Assembly (NCBI GenBank): GCA_007449985.2
Contig: VIIQ02000187.1
Coordinates: forward strand, 85,948-149,947
Direction of reading: 5' to 3'
DNA: 64,000 bases
From: Desmodesmus armatus
Taxonomy: Eukaryota > Chlorophyta > Chlorophyceae > Sphaeropleales > Scenedesmaceae
A program made the translations under genes and the position numbers. Within the stretch, counting starts at the first letter, position 1, and every line of letters starts with the position of its first letter. The notes beneath the pieces were generated by a model that was not told where the DNA came from, did no database searches, and was given only the letters and a program-made list of their open reading frames with translations. This document shows, piece after piece, positions 55,195-64,000 of the stretch.

Positions 55195-56365
55195 TATCAG
55201 GCACGGCATAACTGCCTGTAACCTCGCCGTCGCCTCCTCACTGCACTGCTGCAGCAGGCTCAGCCGCAGATCTGTGAAGCAGTAACGACCTCATCCCACC
55301 CCAAGCACACACCATTCACCGCCGCCACTGCACAGCCCATGCCCTGTTGGAACCTCACCACCGCCTCCTCACTGCACTGCTGCAGCAGGCTCAGCCACAG
55401 ATCTGTGAGGCAGTAACAAACTCATCCCACCCCCCAGCACACATCATTCACCGCCGCCACTGCACAGCCCATGCCCCGTTGGAACCTCACCACCGCTTCT
55501 TCACTGCACTGCTGCAGCAGACTCAGCCACAGATCTGTCAGGCAGTAACAACATCATCCCACCCCCAAGCACACACCATTCACCGCGCAACTGCACAGCC
55601 CATGCCCGTTGGAACCTCACCACCGCCTCCTCACTGCACTGCTGCAGCAGGCTCAGCTACAGATCTGTCAGGCAGTAACAACCTCATCCCCCCCCCCCAA
55701 GCACGCATCATTCACCGCCGCCACTGCACAGCCCATGCCCCGTTGAAACCTCGCCACCGCATCCTCACTGCACTGCTGCAGCAGGCTCAGCTACAGATCT
55801 GTGAGGACGTAACAAACTCATCCCCCCCCCCCCCCCAAGCACACACCATTCACCGCCGCCACTGCACAGCCCATGCCCCGTTGGAACCTCGCCACCGCCT
55901 CCTCACTGCACTGCTGCAGCAGGCTCAGCTACAGATCTGTGAAGCAGTAACAAACTCATCCCACCCCCAAGCACACATCATTCACCGCCGCCACTGCACA
56001 GCCCATGCCCCGTTGGAACCTCGCCACCGCATCCTCACTGCACTGCTGCAGCAGGCTCAGCTACAGGAGTCTGTGAGGACGTAACAAACTCATCCCACCC
56101 CCAAGCACACACCATTCACCGCCACCACTGCACAGCCCATGCCCGTTGGAACCTTGCCGTCGCTTCTTCACTGCACTGCTGCTGCAGACTCAGCCACAGG
56201 TCTGTGAGGCAGTACCAACCTCATCCCACCCCCAAGCACACACCATTCACCGCCGCCACTGCACAGCCCATGCCCCGTCGGAACCTCGCCGTCGCTCCTC
56301 ACTGCACTGCTGCAGCAGGGTCAACCGCAGATCTGTGAGGACGTAACAACCTCATCCCACCCCCC
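55195..56365. repeat. LRR-gene-derived minisatellite, about 130-bp unit, nine copies
   Basis: Nine head-to-tail units each contain CTGCACTGCTGCAGCAG(G/A)CTCAGC and CACTGCACAGCCCATGCC, starting near 55205, 55335, 55465, 55600, 55730, 55870, 56005, 56140 and 56270. Read on the minus strand they give DLRLSLLQQCSEEA-x-x-RF/L, clearly related to ELRLGLLQQCSEEAMARFRA in the last exon of the LRR gene at 56870-56960. The first unit (55200-55280) even keeps the following AVMP. Most units stay partly open but have no acceptor or terminus. The array is a coding-derived satellite, not a gene. Confidence 0.8.
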
Positions 56366-56824
56366 AGCACACATCTCCACCACCCACCAATTCACAGCCC
56401 ATGCCCGGCTGCAACTTGCAACAAGCATCGACCACCACCTCCCAACATGCCCTTGCCTCGTTGCCTGCCGGCGGCACCACAACACCGGCTGCACAGTCAG
56501 CTAACTCAACTGCAGCCCGCAACACCACCCACCAACTTCCGTGATCAGACCGTCTGCGCCTCCGTCCTCCCCCTGTCCCCAAACACACCCTCACTCCCAC
56601 CCCCAGCCCCACACACCCTCACCAGAGGCTTACCCAGACCCACACCCAACACTCGCACAACACCTGCCCATTGTCCCCTATCTGAACAGCAGTGTGCTGC
56701 GGAAAGTCTATGCGAATGCCACATCCGCCTGAAATTGCCCCACAGCATCCTCACAGAGCACCACACCATGTGTCATCCTGCCCACCAGGACACTTCAGCT
56801 GCTAGCCGCCCCACCACCCCGGCT
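56366..56824. other. 3' flank of the LRR gene
   Basis: C/A-rich sequence with no feature I can name. It probably includes the 3' UTR of the minus-strand LRR gene. Confidence 0.4.
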
Positions 56825-59448
56825 CTAGAACCCATGCATTGCAGATTCCCGCCACATAAAGACACACTTCAGACTCGGCATAGCTGCCCGGAACCTCGCC
56901 ATCGCTTCTTCACTGCACTGCTGCAGCAGACCCAGCCGCAGCTCGTCCAACCCTGTCAGAGGCTGCAGCAGCTGCAGGTCAGCATCAGCCATAGTGACCT
57001 GAGGGTCCCACTGCTGCAGGACCAGCTTGGTCAAACGTGTGAGATTTGAAATTGCCGACAGCTGCTGCAGTGATGTGAGGCCGCGGCAGGGCAGGTGTAG
57101 GGCTCGGAGGCTGGGTAGCTTGGGGAGGAGGTCTGCTGTGAGCTGGGGTAGGCAGGTGGAGAGGGGGCAGTTGAAGTGTAGGGTGTGGAGGTCCTTGAGG
57201 GATGTCAGGGACTCTAAGCTGTCGGGCTGGGGGTCCTGCAAATGGGGCAGCCAGGAAAGCAGAGACAATTGGTGAGCAGTTTGCGGCAGCAGGTATAATG
57301 GAGGGAGTGAAAGGACAGGCTGGAGGTCCTTCAGAGCTGTCAGAAACTGTAAACTTTCAGGCTGGAGGTCCTGCAAGCGGTGCAACCAGCAATCATAACA
57401 ACGACGGTGAGTGAGCAAGGTGCATGCAACAGGCCCATGTTTGTGGAGACTTGTCAGCTGTCGGGCTGGAGGTCCTGCAAATGGGGCAGCCAGGAAAGCA
57501 GAGACAATTGGTGAGCAGTATGTGGCAGCAGGTATAATGGAGGGGGTGGAAGTGCAAGGTATGGAGGTCCTTCAGAGCTGTAAGGGACTCCAAGCTATCT
57601 GGCTGGGGGTCCTGCAAGAGAGACAGCCAGGAAAGCAGTTTTGGCAGAGACACATTGTGAGTGGTTTGCGGCAGCAAGTACAGGGGAGAGAGTGGAGGTC
57701 TTGAAACCTCAGTGCGGTAAGCTCACCCCACTGTCTTTCGAACAGCTAATCTACTGCCCGATCATCTCAACTGCAGTGCAACCAACCCCACCAACACATT
57801 CACACAACTGAACCCACAACTATCTCACCTGCAGCAAAAGGTCCAGATACCTCAGCTTCCTCAGCTTGGCCACTGCTGCACACCAGTCCACTCGACCAGC
57901 CAACTGCTCACCCCAGACACCAGCCCACCACTAAATCCACCACTGAACCCACAAATATCTCACCTGCAGCGCAAGATCCAGATACCTCAGCTTCCTCAGC
58001 TTGGCCACCGCTTCACACCAGTCCACTCGACCAGCCAACTGCACACCCCAGCGGCTGCTGTCAACCCTCAACCCTAGGCTGGTCAGGTTACTGCAGCCGC
58101 CAAGATCCATAGCTACCTGTTGAAGCTCTCCAACAAGCCTGTTGACAGCAGCCTCCTGCTGCTGCTGTTGCTGCTGCTGCACGTGCAGCTGCTGCTGCTG
58201 CAGTTGGGCCTGCTGGAGCTGCAGCACCTGCTGCTGCCCTTGCAGCTGCATAATATCCTGCTGCTGCTGTGGGTCCTGCTGCTGCAGCGGCGGCTGCTGC
58301 TGCAGCAGTTGGTTGATGTGCTGCAGCTGCTGCTGCAGCGTCTGCAGTAACTGACCAACCAGCTGCTCCATTTGCTGCGCACCTTCATTACTGGGCCCGA
58401 TATCTTTCTCTGCAACCAACTTCACCTGCAGGCCCCATTCGTCTGGCAGTGTAGCAAGCTGCTGCAGCAGACCAAGCTCTGAGGGGTGCTCAACGTCAAG
58501 CTCCACAAAGTTAAGGTCCCGGTGTCCGTCCACTGAGGATACCCCGCCAAACACCCGCAGGTGCTGCAGCTGAGGCGGCAGCTGTGCAGGCACACAGGTT
58601 CCGGGGGCTATAGTGAGTACCAGGTCTTGCAGTTTGGTCAAGTGTCTGCAGGACGCAGCAGGACAGAAGGGAACGGAAGAAAAGGGAAGGTCAGACACAC
58701 AAGGAGGCGCCGGCACACATGACATGCCTTCGTGCCTGCGTGCCTTTGTAAACACATGGCCACACAGGAAAGCAGGTGCCGTCAGCTGGACTGAGGTTCT
58801 GTGAGGTGCCTGGTAGAAAGAGCAACCTCCCTGCCAAGATGCATTGGCTGGTTGCAAGTCCTGTGGCCTCAAGGGCCCACACACCCATGCACACCCATCA
58901 AGTAGCTCAGCAACAGCCTCAATATGCAGGCAAGCAGTGCACAAGCTCAAAGTCTTGCGGCAACCGCACTCATAGCCACACCGCACCTGAAGTCTGCAAG
59001 TGCGCCCGCTAAAACCCTGGGTGAGGCTTCTTGACCGACAAGCAAGGGCACTGCTGGGGGACTGTGTGGGTACAGCTTGATGGTCAGACTCGTCAACCCC
59101 GGCGGCAGCAGCTGCACTGCGCTCGGGTGCAACGCCGTGTCCAAACTCTCCAGCCGCCGCAGCCGCCCGACGGCTGCTGCGACAGCATTCGGCAGGGCAC
59201 CGTCCTCATTCGGAGCATGTAGCATCAGTGTCGCTACGCTGGTCAAACATCCCAAGTAACGGCAGTACAGGGGAGTGGCTTGGCTGGGGTTTAACTCGAG
59301 TTCAACATCCTCAGGTATAGCCAGCCGCAGGGCGGCAAGGACCACGGGTTTAGCGAGGGATGCGTCCGCATGGAAGTCCTCCAGGCGCAGCGGCAGCGGC
59401 TTGCCGACCTCGAGCCCTGAGGGGGTGACGCGGGCCTCGCGAGGGTGC

Positions 59449-59482
<34 letters not shown>

Positions 59483-59783
59483 CTGTTGGTGCCGATGGCG
59501 CATCCAGGGCAGCCAGCGCCCCAGCAGAGGCAGCTGGCAGCAGCAGGGCGTCTGCTGCCGCAAAGCCATGCGAAGATGACAGCGCAGGTGGGATGTGGGC
59601 GCCGGCGCTGCTGCCGGCAGGTGCTGCTGCTGCTGCTGCTGCTGCTGGTGTGCCTGTTGTGGAGGCAGCTGCAGAGGCCTGGGCCTGGTGTGGTTGCACG
59701 CCAATCGCAGCAAGCGCGGCAGCAATAGCAGCTGGCAGCAGCGAGTCTGCCGCTGCTTTGCTGGCAGCCGCCGCAGTGCCAGG

Positions 59784-59822
<39 letters not shown>

Positions 59823-60623
59823 AGGGTGGGAAGACAAGCCCTGGGAGGCAAGGCGATCCCCTCCTACTGCTGCAGCAGGTGTGTCTGCCGCTCCGGCTGC
59901 TGCTATGGCGGCTGCTACCACTTCTGGTGGTGCTGCTGCAAGGAGCTCTGTGATGATGCAGGTCGCCAGAGCTTGGCACATTGCATGCGCTGCAGCCTGC
60001 TGATCGGCACACGGCCCGAAGGACAGATTGATGCTGGACACCAAGCCGGTGTGCTGCACAAGCCACTGTGCACACCCGCTGACACGGGCTAGGTCTGGCT
60101 TGTGGCGGCTGAAGGTGTGATTGAACCGTATGGTACAACTGCCGCGGGTCTGGGACACTGCCTTCCTACAGGCTTTGCTGACTTGCAGGAGCGTGCACAC
60201 TGTGGGGAAGGTGTTGGCGGCTGGGCAGTGCTGCACCACCAACTGCAGGACTTCGCCCACCTGTAGCAGCACACAACAGAATGTGGAAACGTAAGAAGAT
60301 GTTATGTAAGAGGATCAGGTGATGGATGGGTTTGAATCGGCATGCACCAGCTACAACAGCTGTGGCGGCAGCGTGGACAAGCCGGCATGCTGTAACAGCG
60401 CTGCTATGCTGAGGAGGGCACGCCTTGAGTACACTAGCGATGTGACTGTTTTATGGTTGCGTTTGTTTGCGTATGTGCTGCTCACTGCGCCAGTTGGCTG
60501 GACAATACTGCACTCAGACAGCAGTGCAGCAGTAGCACTTGCTGCAAGTAAGGCAGCTCCATGCCTACTCACCCGTCGCTCCCAGGCTTCTCTACCGGCT
60601 TGGACTGCGCTCTGGGGTTCCAT
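56825..60623 (-). CDS. F-box-like / leucine-rich repeat protein, 4 exons
   Basis: Exons: 60623-60573, 60260-58987, 58645-57964, 57235-56825. Phases agree and give 2,418 nt (805 aa). After a short first exon (MEPQSAVQAGREAWERR) comes a helical F-box-like segment, VGEVLQLVVQHCPAANTF-x(3)-LLQVSKACR. Long Ala runs follow (CTG repeats at 59455-59830), then leucine-rich strands such as LESLDTALH, LPPGLTSLTIKLYP and LPPQLQHLRVFGG. A Gln-rich block (LQQQLQHINQLLQQQ onward) interrupts, and LRRs resume (CSNLTSLGLRV, LRKLRYLDLALQ, LPSLRALHLPCRGLTSL, LTGLDELRLGLLQ). F-box/LRR proteins usually select substrates for SCF ubiquitin ligases; that role is inferred. The first exon is the least certain part. Stop TAG is at 56825-56827. 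Confidence 0.7.
57236..57963 (-). repeat. Tandem copies of LRR exon starts in the last intron
   Basis: The acceptor and first codons of the last exon (TTTGCAG|GACCCCCAGCC, DPQPDSLESLTSLKDLHTLHF) recur at about 57612, 57470 and 57373. Each copy is preceded by the same TGCTGCCGCAAACTGCTCACCAATTG-type intron sequence. None has a convincing donor, so they may be decayed LRR exons. Nearby, 57829-57911 duplicates the end of exon 58645-57964 (VAKLRKLRYLDLLLQ). Confidence 0.65.
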
Positions 60624-61386
60624 GTCTGCGTCCTTCGCACAAGAACAGGCACACACGTGGCCTAATGGCACTGTGCAGGAGCTTTGATCTACACACCGGT
60701 TGGTTGAGGCCGCGGACAGGCGCAGGACACTGAAGTGCTGGTACAAGGGACAGATAGACAGGGGACGAAGAACCAAAGCGTCTAAGTGCTTCTGGTTTGC
60801 ATCGCGGTGTTGTCACTACAAACCCGCGTCCCACAAGTGACTCTTGGAACGTCCCACAAAGGTCGGCCCCGACACAAGGCTTCAAATCATCTTGGTCTGC
60901 TTAAAAGTAACAATCATTAGACACACTGGGCGTGGCAAGCCAAAAAAGCAAGCCAAGCAAGCAAGCCATGGAAAATGACGTGATCATGCTGAGCTGGGCG
61001 CGGCCGAAATGGATGGTGCTGATATGTCCAGCAGCGCTATTGGCTGTTGCAGAAAAGTTCCGTTACCATTCGTCCTTTACATCCAAGATCCACAAACGTG
61101 TTTATCGTCTGGAAGGAGCAGGCACTACACAGTGCACTAACCCTGCGCACAGCGCGTTACAGCACGCCAAGGAAAGCCTTTCCACGACCTCAAGGTTGGT
61201 TTCTGCTGAAGACGTATCGAAAGAGCGGAGGTCACCCATGGTGCCTGCTGTGACCCGACATCAGCAGCACGCGCGCTATCAGCTGTATGCGACCTATTAC
61301 CAGCACATCATACAGCTGCAAACTTGTCAAATAATAAGGTCTTGCTGGTTTCGGGCTTACCATGTGTCTTGCAGGTCCATCTGCAG
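60624..61386. promoter_or_regulatory. Divergent intergenic region between LRR and membrane-protein genes
   Basis: The minus-strand LRR gene starts at 60623 and the next plus-strand gene probably at 61387, so this 760-bp stretch should contain both promoters and 5' UTRs. Open frames here do not look coding. A GCAG acceptor-like site just before 61375 allows a 5' UTR intron for the plus gene. Confidence 0.35.
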
Positions 61387-62605
61387 ATGTCCAACCACAG
61401 CAAGAAGCAGTTTGGGGTGGATGGGCGCGGCGACATAGAAGCAGCAAAGGACAAATCTCTCGGACATGTCTCGACGGGCAAAGTGGCCCAGGTGATCCAG
61501 CGTAGCTGTACAGCTAAGGTAGCTTAGTGTGGTAGTCATTGCAGGATATTTGCATCGATGCTTTGCATCAATGCTGCGCCAACACACAACAGCACATCCA
61601 TGCCACGTGTTGTCGGGCCATGCTGCGACCCTGCCACACAGCTCCCATGTGTGACACATGAGTTGCATACAGCAGGTACATGTCATGATCACCAGCTGCC
61701 AGCTGCAAGTCTCTTCTGTGTCAGCCGCATCATGGTATGCTGGCATCCAATGCCCAGCTGACGCACTCCGTCACACAGTCGCCAGCAGCACCAGATGCTG
61801 TGTCATAGAACAGCTCAAATGCAGCAGAAGGACCCTTGCAACCTCAACACCTGCAAACGCATCTGCTGATGCCCAAACACAGCATGCTGCAAGTTGGCCG
61901 TTACATGCACGATCCATAGATGTACCTCCATGTGCAAGCCAGCGATGTTCATGCCATGCATGTGACAGCTGCTGCCCTCCTACACGTACGTACGTATGTT
62001 CAAATGTATGTGCGTATGTATACATGTATGTGTGATGCAGGTGAGCGTCTTTCCACATGATGAGTGGGAGGACCTTGACTTGGAGGGAGCTATCGCCAAG
62101 CCAGCACCTGCCAAGCCCACAGATGTCGAGGTGGTGAGCTGGTCTCTTTCCTCACTTGCCCCTTCACTTGCTTCAAGCAGCAGTAGGGTGTGCTACTAAC
62201 ACTCAGAAGTACTATGTTATTACTAGCACTAGTAGTGCAAAGCGCTGTGCTCACGAGAGGCAGGGTTACAGCAGTGCGGTGAGTGGATTTGATGCAGGGC
62301 TCTGCTTGTGGGGCAGCATGGTGGGCAAGGCGGGGTTGCACCGTGCTGTGTCAAGTCTGTGCATGTGCAGCATGCAGGCGCATGGCATGAATGTGCTGTG
62401 TGACAGCACACAACAGCAGTACAGGCAACGCCGCTGATTTGGCATCAAGCACTGTCAAAGTCGTTTCGTCCTCACTGCTTGTCTCGACTCCCCCAGAGAT
62501 CAGCTCCTTCTGAGTATAGCAACTTGGATCCTGGTGCCCCTGTGCTATCCAGCGCCACATGTTGCACCACAGTGCATAAGCACCCCAGCAGGGCAGTACA
62601 TATTT

Positions 62606-62652
<47 letters not shown>

Positions 62653-63761
62653 ACCTGCTTGCGCATGCAGGCTCGCCACCGCAAGCACATGCTGATCGCA
62701 GCACTGGTTGGCTGTGTGATCCTTGCACTGGCTTTGGGGCTAGGCCTGGGGTTGGGGCTGCAGCCTGCAAAGAAAAGTGAGTGAACAAGTATGAATGAGC
62801 GTGACTGTGTGCCACCCACTTTCACGTTGCAACGCGCCATCCTGGGAACAGTGGATGACACCATGCGCAATTGCAACGATTGTGTGGATGCAGGATATTC
62901 GGTACATGTGATGCACACACATCATGTTTGATACCAGCACAACCACGGCTCACTCAGTGTCACACGGTGTCACAGCTGCTGTTGTAATCACCAGAGGGTA
63001 GCTCAGCTGGCATGTGGCACCGGCGTTCACCAAGCAGTCGGCGGCAACAGGCTGAGGCGCATCATGCTTGCATGCATGCTCAAGCACCCCACTGACAGGC
63101 CAAGTGCTGTGCGCTGCGTGCTGTGTGCTGTGTGCTGTGTAAATTGCAGCCTACCACTTCAGCCGCGCCCATGGGCCCATCCCCGCTCTCAAGGGAGCAA
63201 TAGGTGCGTCTAGGATGTACACAGTCAGCACACAAAAGGAAGGCTGACAATGTGGAGGTCATGCAACCTGCGCGTCACCGCTGACAACATTCCGGTGTCT
63301 GTATGCCAGCACTCCAAGTGTAGTACTAGCTACAGCTGTAGGCGCACATCACAAAGGATATCATTGTGGACTGTCGATACTCATATGTCTGTGTGCATAT
63401 CGCTATTTCCTGCAGGCCCCAACGCCACCAGTGTCACCGAGCAAGGTTTCCGAACCCTGTCTCACTGTCACGAACCCTGACCCCTGTCTCACTGCCACAA
63501 CCGTGTCTGCATGCCACTGTTTCCCGCATGCCCCAAGGCCCCCAGCATCACCTAGCTAGGCTGACCCTGTTCCGTTCAACGAATTATCATGTCTAGACCT
63601 GGATCTGCATGCGCTGTTTCCTGCAGGCCCCAAGGCCCCTGCTGCCGGCAGCACACCCTCCAAGCTGGCTGCTGACGATGCCACACAGCTGAAGTCTCTG
63701 CTGGCCTTCAGGAGGTACATTGATGACAGCAACATACTCAAGGGACAGTGGACCACAGCAG
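61387..63761 (+). CDS. Single-pass membrane protein with LRR-type N-cap (3' partial)
   Basis: Exons: 61387-61491, 62041-62133, 62497-62595, 62671-62776, 63416-63445 and 63627-63761, with more expected beyond the window. Phases agree from ATG 61387 (MSNHSKKQFGVDGRGDIEAA). An acidic, soluble N-terminus (VFPHDEWEDLDLEG) leads to ARHRKHM and a hydrophobic helix, LIAALVGCVILALALGLGLG, at residues 107-128. With basic residues before the helix, the N-terminus should be cytosolic (type II). After a short N-x-S/T-containing linker comes DDATQLKSLLAFRRYIDDSN-ILKGQW, which resembles the LRRNT_2 cap of plant LRR proteins. An LRR ectodomain is therefore inferred but not seen. The 30-nt exon at 63416 has a weak donor (GTTTCC) and could be skipped in frame. 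Confidence 0.5.
62605..62655 (+). repeat. (CTG)n tract in a short intron or in-frame exon extension
   Basis: About 15 CTG units lie between 62595 and 62671. If the 75-nt segment is spliced (GCA|GTACAT ... CATGCAG|GCT) it is removed. If retained, it stays open and adds a poly-Leu stretch before the membrane helix. Confidence 0.8.
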
Positions 63762-64000
63762 GTGCCGCGGGGGGGGGGGGGGAGAGAGATGCGCCTGGCG
63801 GGGGGGGTGGTGGGGGCGGGGGTGGTGCGCCTGGGGAGGGGGGGCGTGGCGGGCAGGCGTGGCACAGGGGGCCCCTCCGGGGGGGGGGGGGGGAGCGCGA
63901 GGCGTGCGGCTTGGGGGGGGGGGCAGGCGTGCGCCTCCCGGGGGGGGGGCGGCGTGGCGGGCAGGCGTGGCGCGGGGGGGGGGGGGGTGGAGACGTGCAG
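63762..64000. repeat. G-rich low-complexity tract at the window end
   Basis: Runs of 8-14 G with GGCGTGGCGGGCAGGCGTGG-type units follow a donor-like GGTGCC at 63761/63762. It is probably intronic. It can form G-quadruplexes and is prone to sequencing error. Confidence 0.8.

Noticed and set aside
55347..56084. Plus-strand open frame of 245 codons over the minisatellite
   Set aside because: It is a His/Thr/Ala repeat frame created by the 130-bp unit. The units encode LRR-like peptide only on the minus strand, without splice sites.
55195..56365. CRISPR-like array
   Set aside because: Units are about 130 bp, contiguous, without unique spacers, and derived from LRR coding sequence in a eukaryotic context.
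59275..60003. Plus-strand poly-Ala frame opposite the LRR gene
   Set aside because: GCT/GCA repeats are open in several frames on both strands. The minus strand carries the F-box-like and LRR motifs.
60351..60776. Minus-strand 141-codon frame as a separate gene
   Set aside because: Only the part ending at the GTGAGT donor (60623-60573) is used, as the first exon of the LRR gene. The rest is probably 5' flank or intron.

Overview
This window looks like nuclear DNA of a green alga, most likely a chlorophycean of the Scenedesmus/Tetradesmus type. That is an inference, not a search result. The evidence is: many short introns with GT donors and pyrimidine-rich GCAG acceptors, long CAG/CTG runs encoding poly-Gln, poly-Ala and poly-Leu, Ser-Pro stalks, RRLLQ-type motifs in a secreted protein, and TGTAA candidate polyadenylation signals. 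I found no bacterial-style operons.

Layout. (1) 1-28000, plus strand: the 3' part of one giant gene. 45 exons can be chained with consistent phase, giving about 5,840 residues in the window; the 5' end lies upstream. The product is a membrane-anchored extracellular protein. It has 18 beta-sandwich repeats of the DUF11/DUF7507 kind arranged as nine two-domain units, then 11 saposin-B-like modules alternating with small Cys-rich linkers, then a REJ (polycystin/sea-urchin receptor for egg jelly) region, a degenerate GPS-like segment, a Ser/Thr/Pro/Asn-rich stalk, helical segments, one membrane helix and a short basic tail. (2) 29498-42524, minus: a 15-exon gene for a coiled-coil, low-complexity protein of about 1,592 residues. 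Its introns hold two identical tRNA-Glu(CTC) genes, retroposon-like repeats and decayed copies of its own exons. (3) 42932-47701, minus: a complete 8-exon DUF455 ferritin-like gene (377 aa). (4) 50141-51593, minus: a 4-exon secreted expansin-like gene with only the double-psi beta-barrel domain (211 aa). (5) 51600-56800: gene-poor, with three minisatellites, one of which is derived from LRR coding sequence. (6) 56825-60623, minus: an F-box-like/LRR gene (about 805 aa). (7) 61387 to the window end, plus: the 5' part of a single-pass membrane protein whose ectodomain starts like an LRR N-cap.

The theme of the window is tandem duplication at every scale: domain doublets, exon repeats, duplicated intron ends, a duplicated splice donor and coding-derived satellites. 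The genes do not form an obvious pathway. Three of them (giant REJ protein, expansin-like, LRR membrane protein) fit a cell-surface or cell-wall setting. Exon models come from reading frame, splice motifs and phase only; no transcript data were available.
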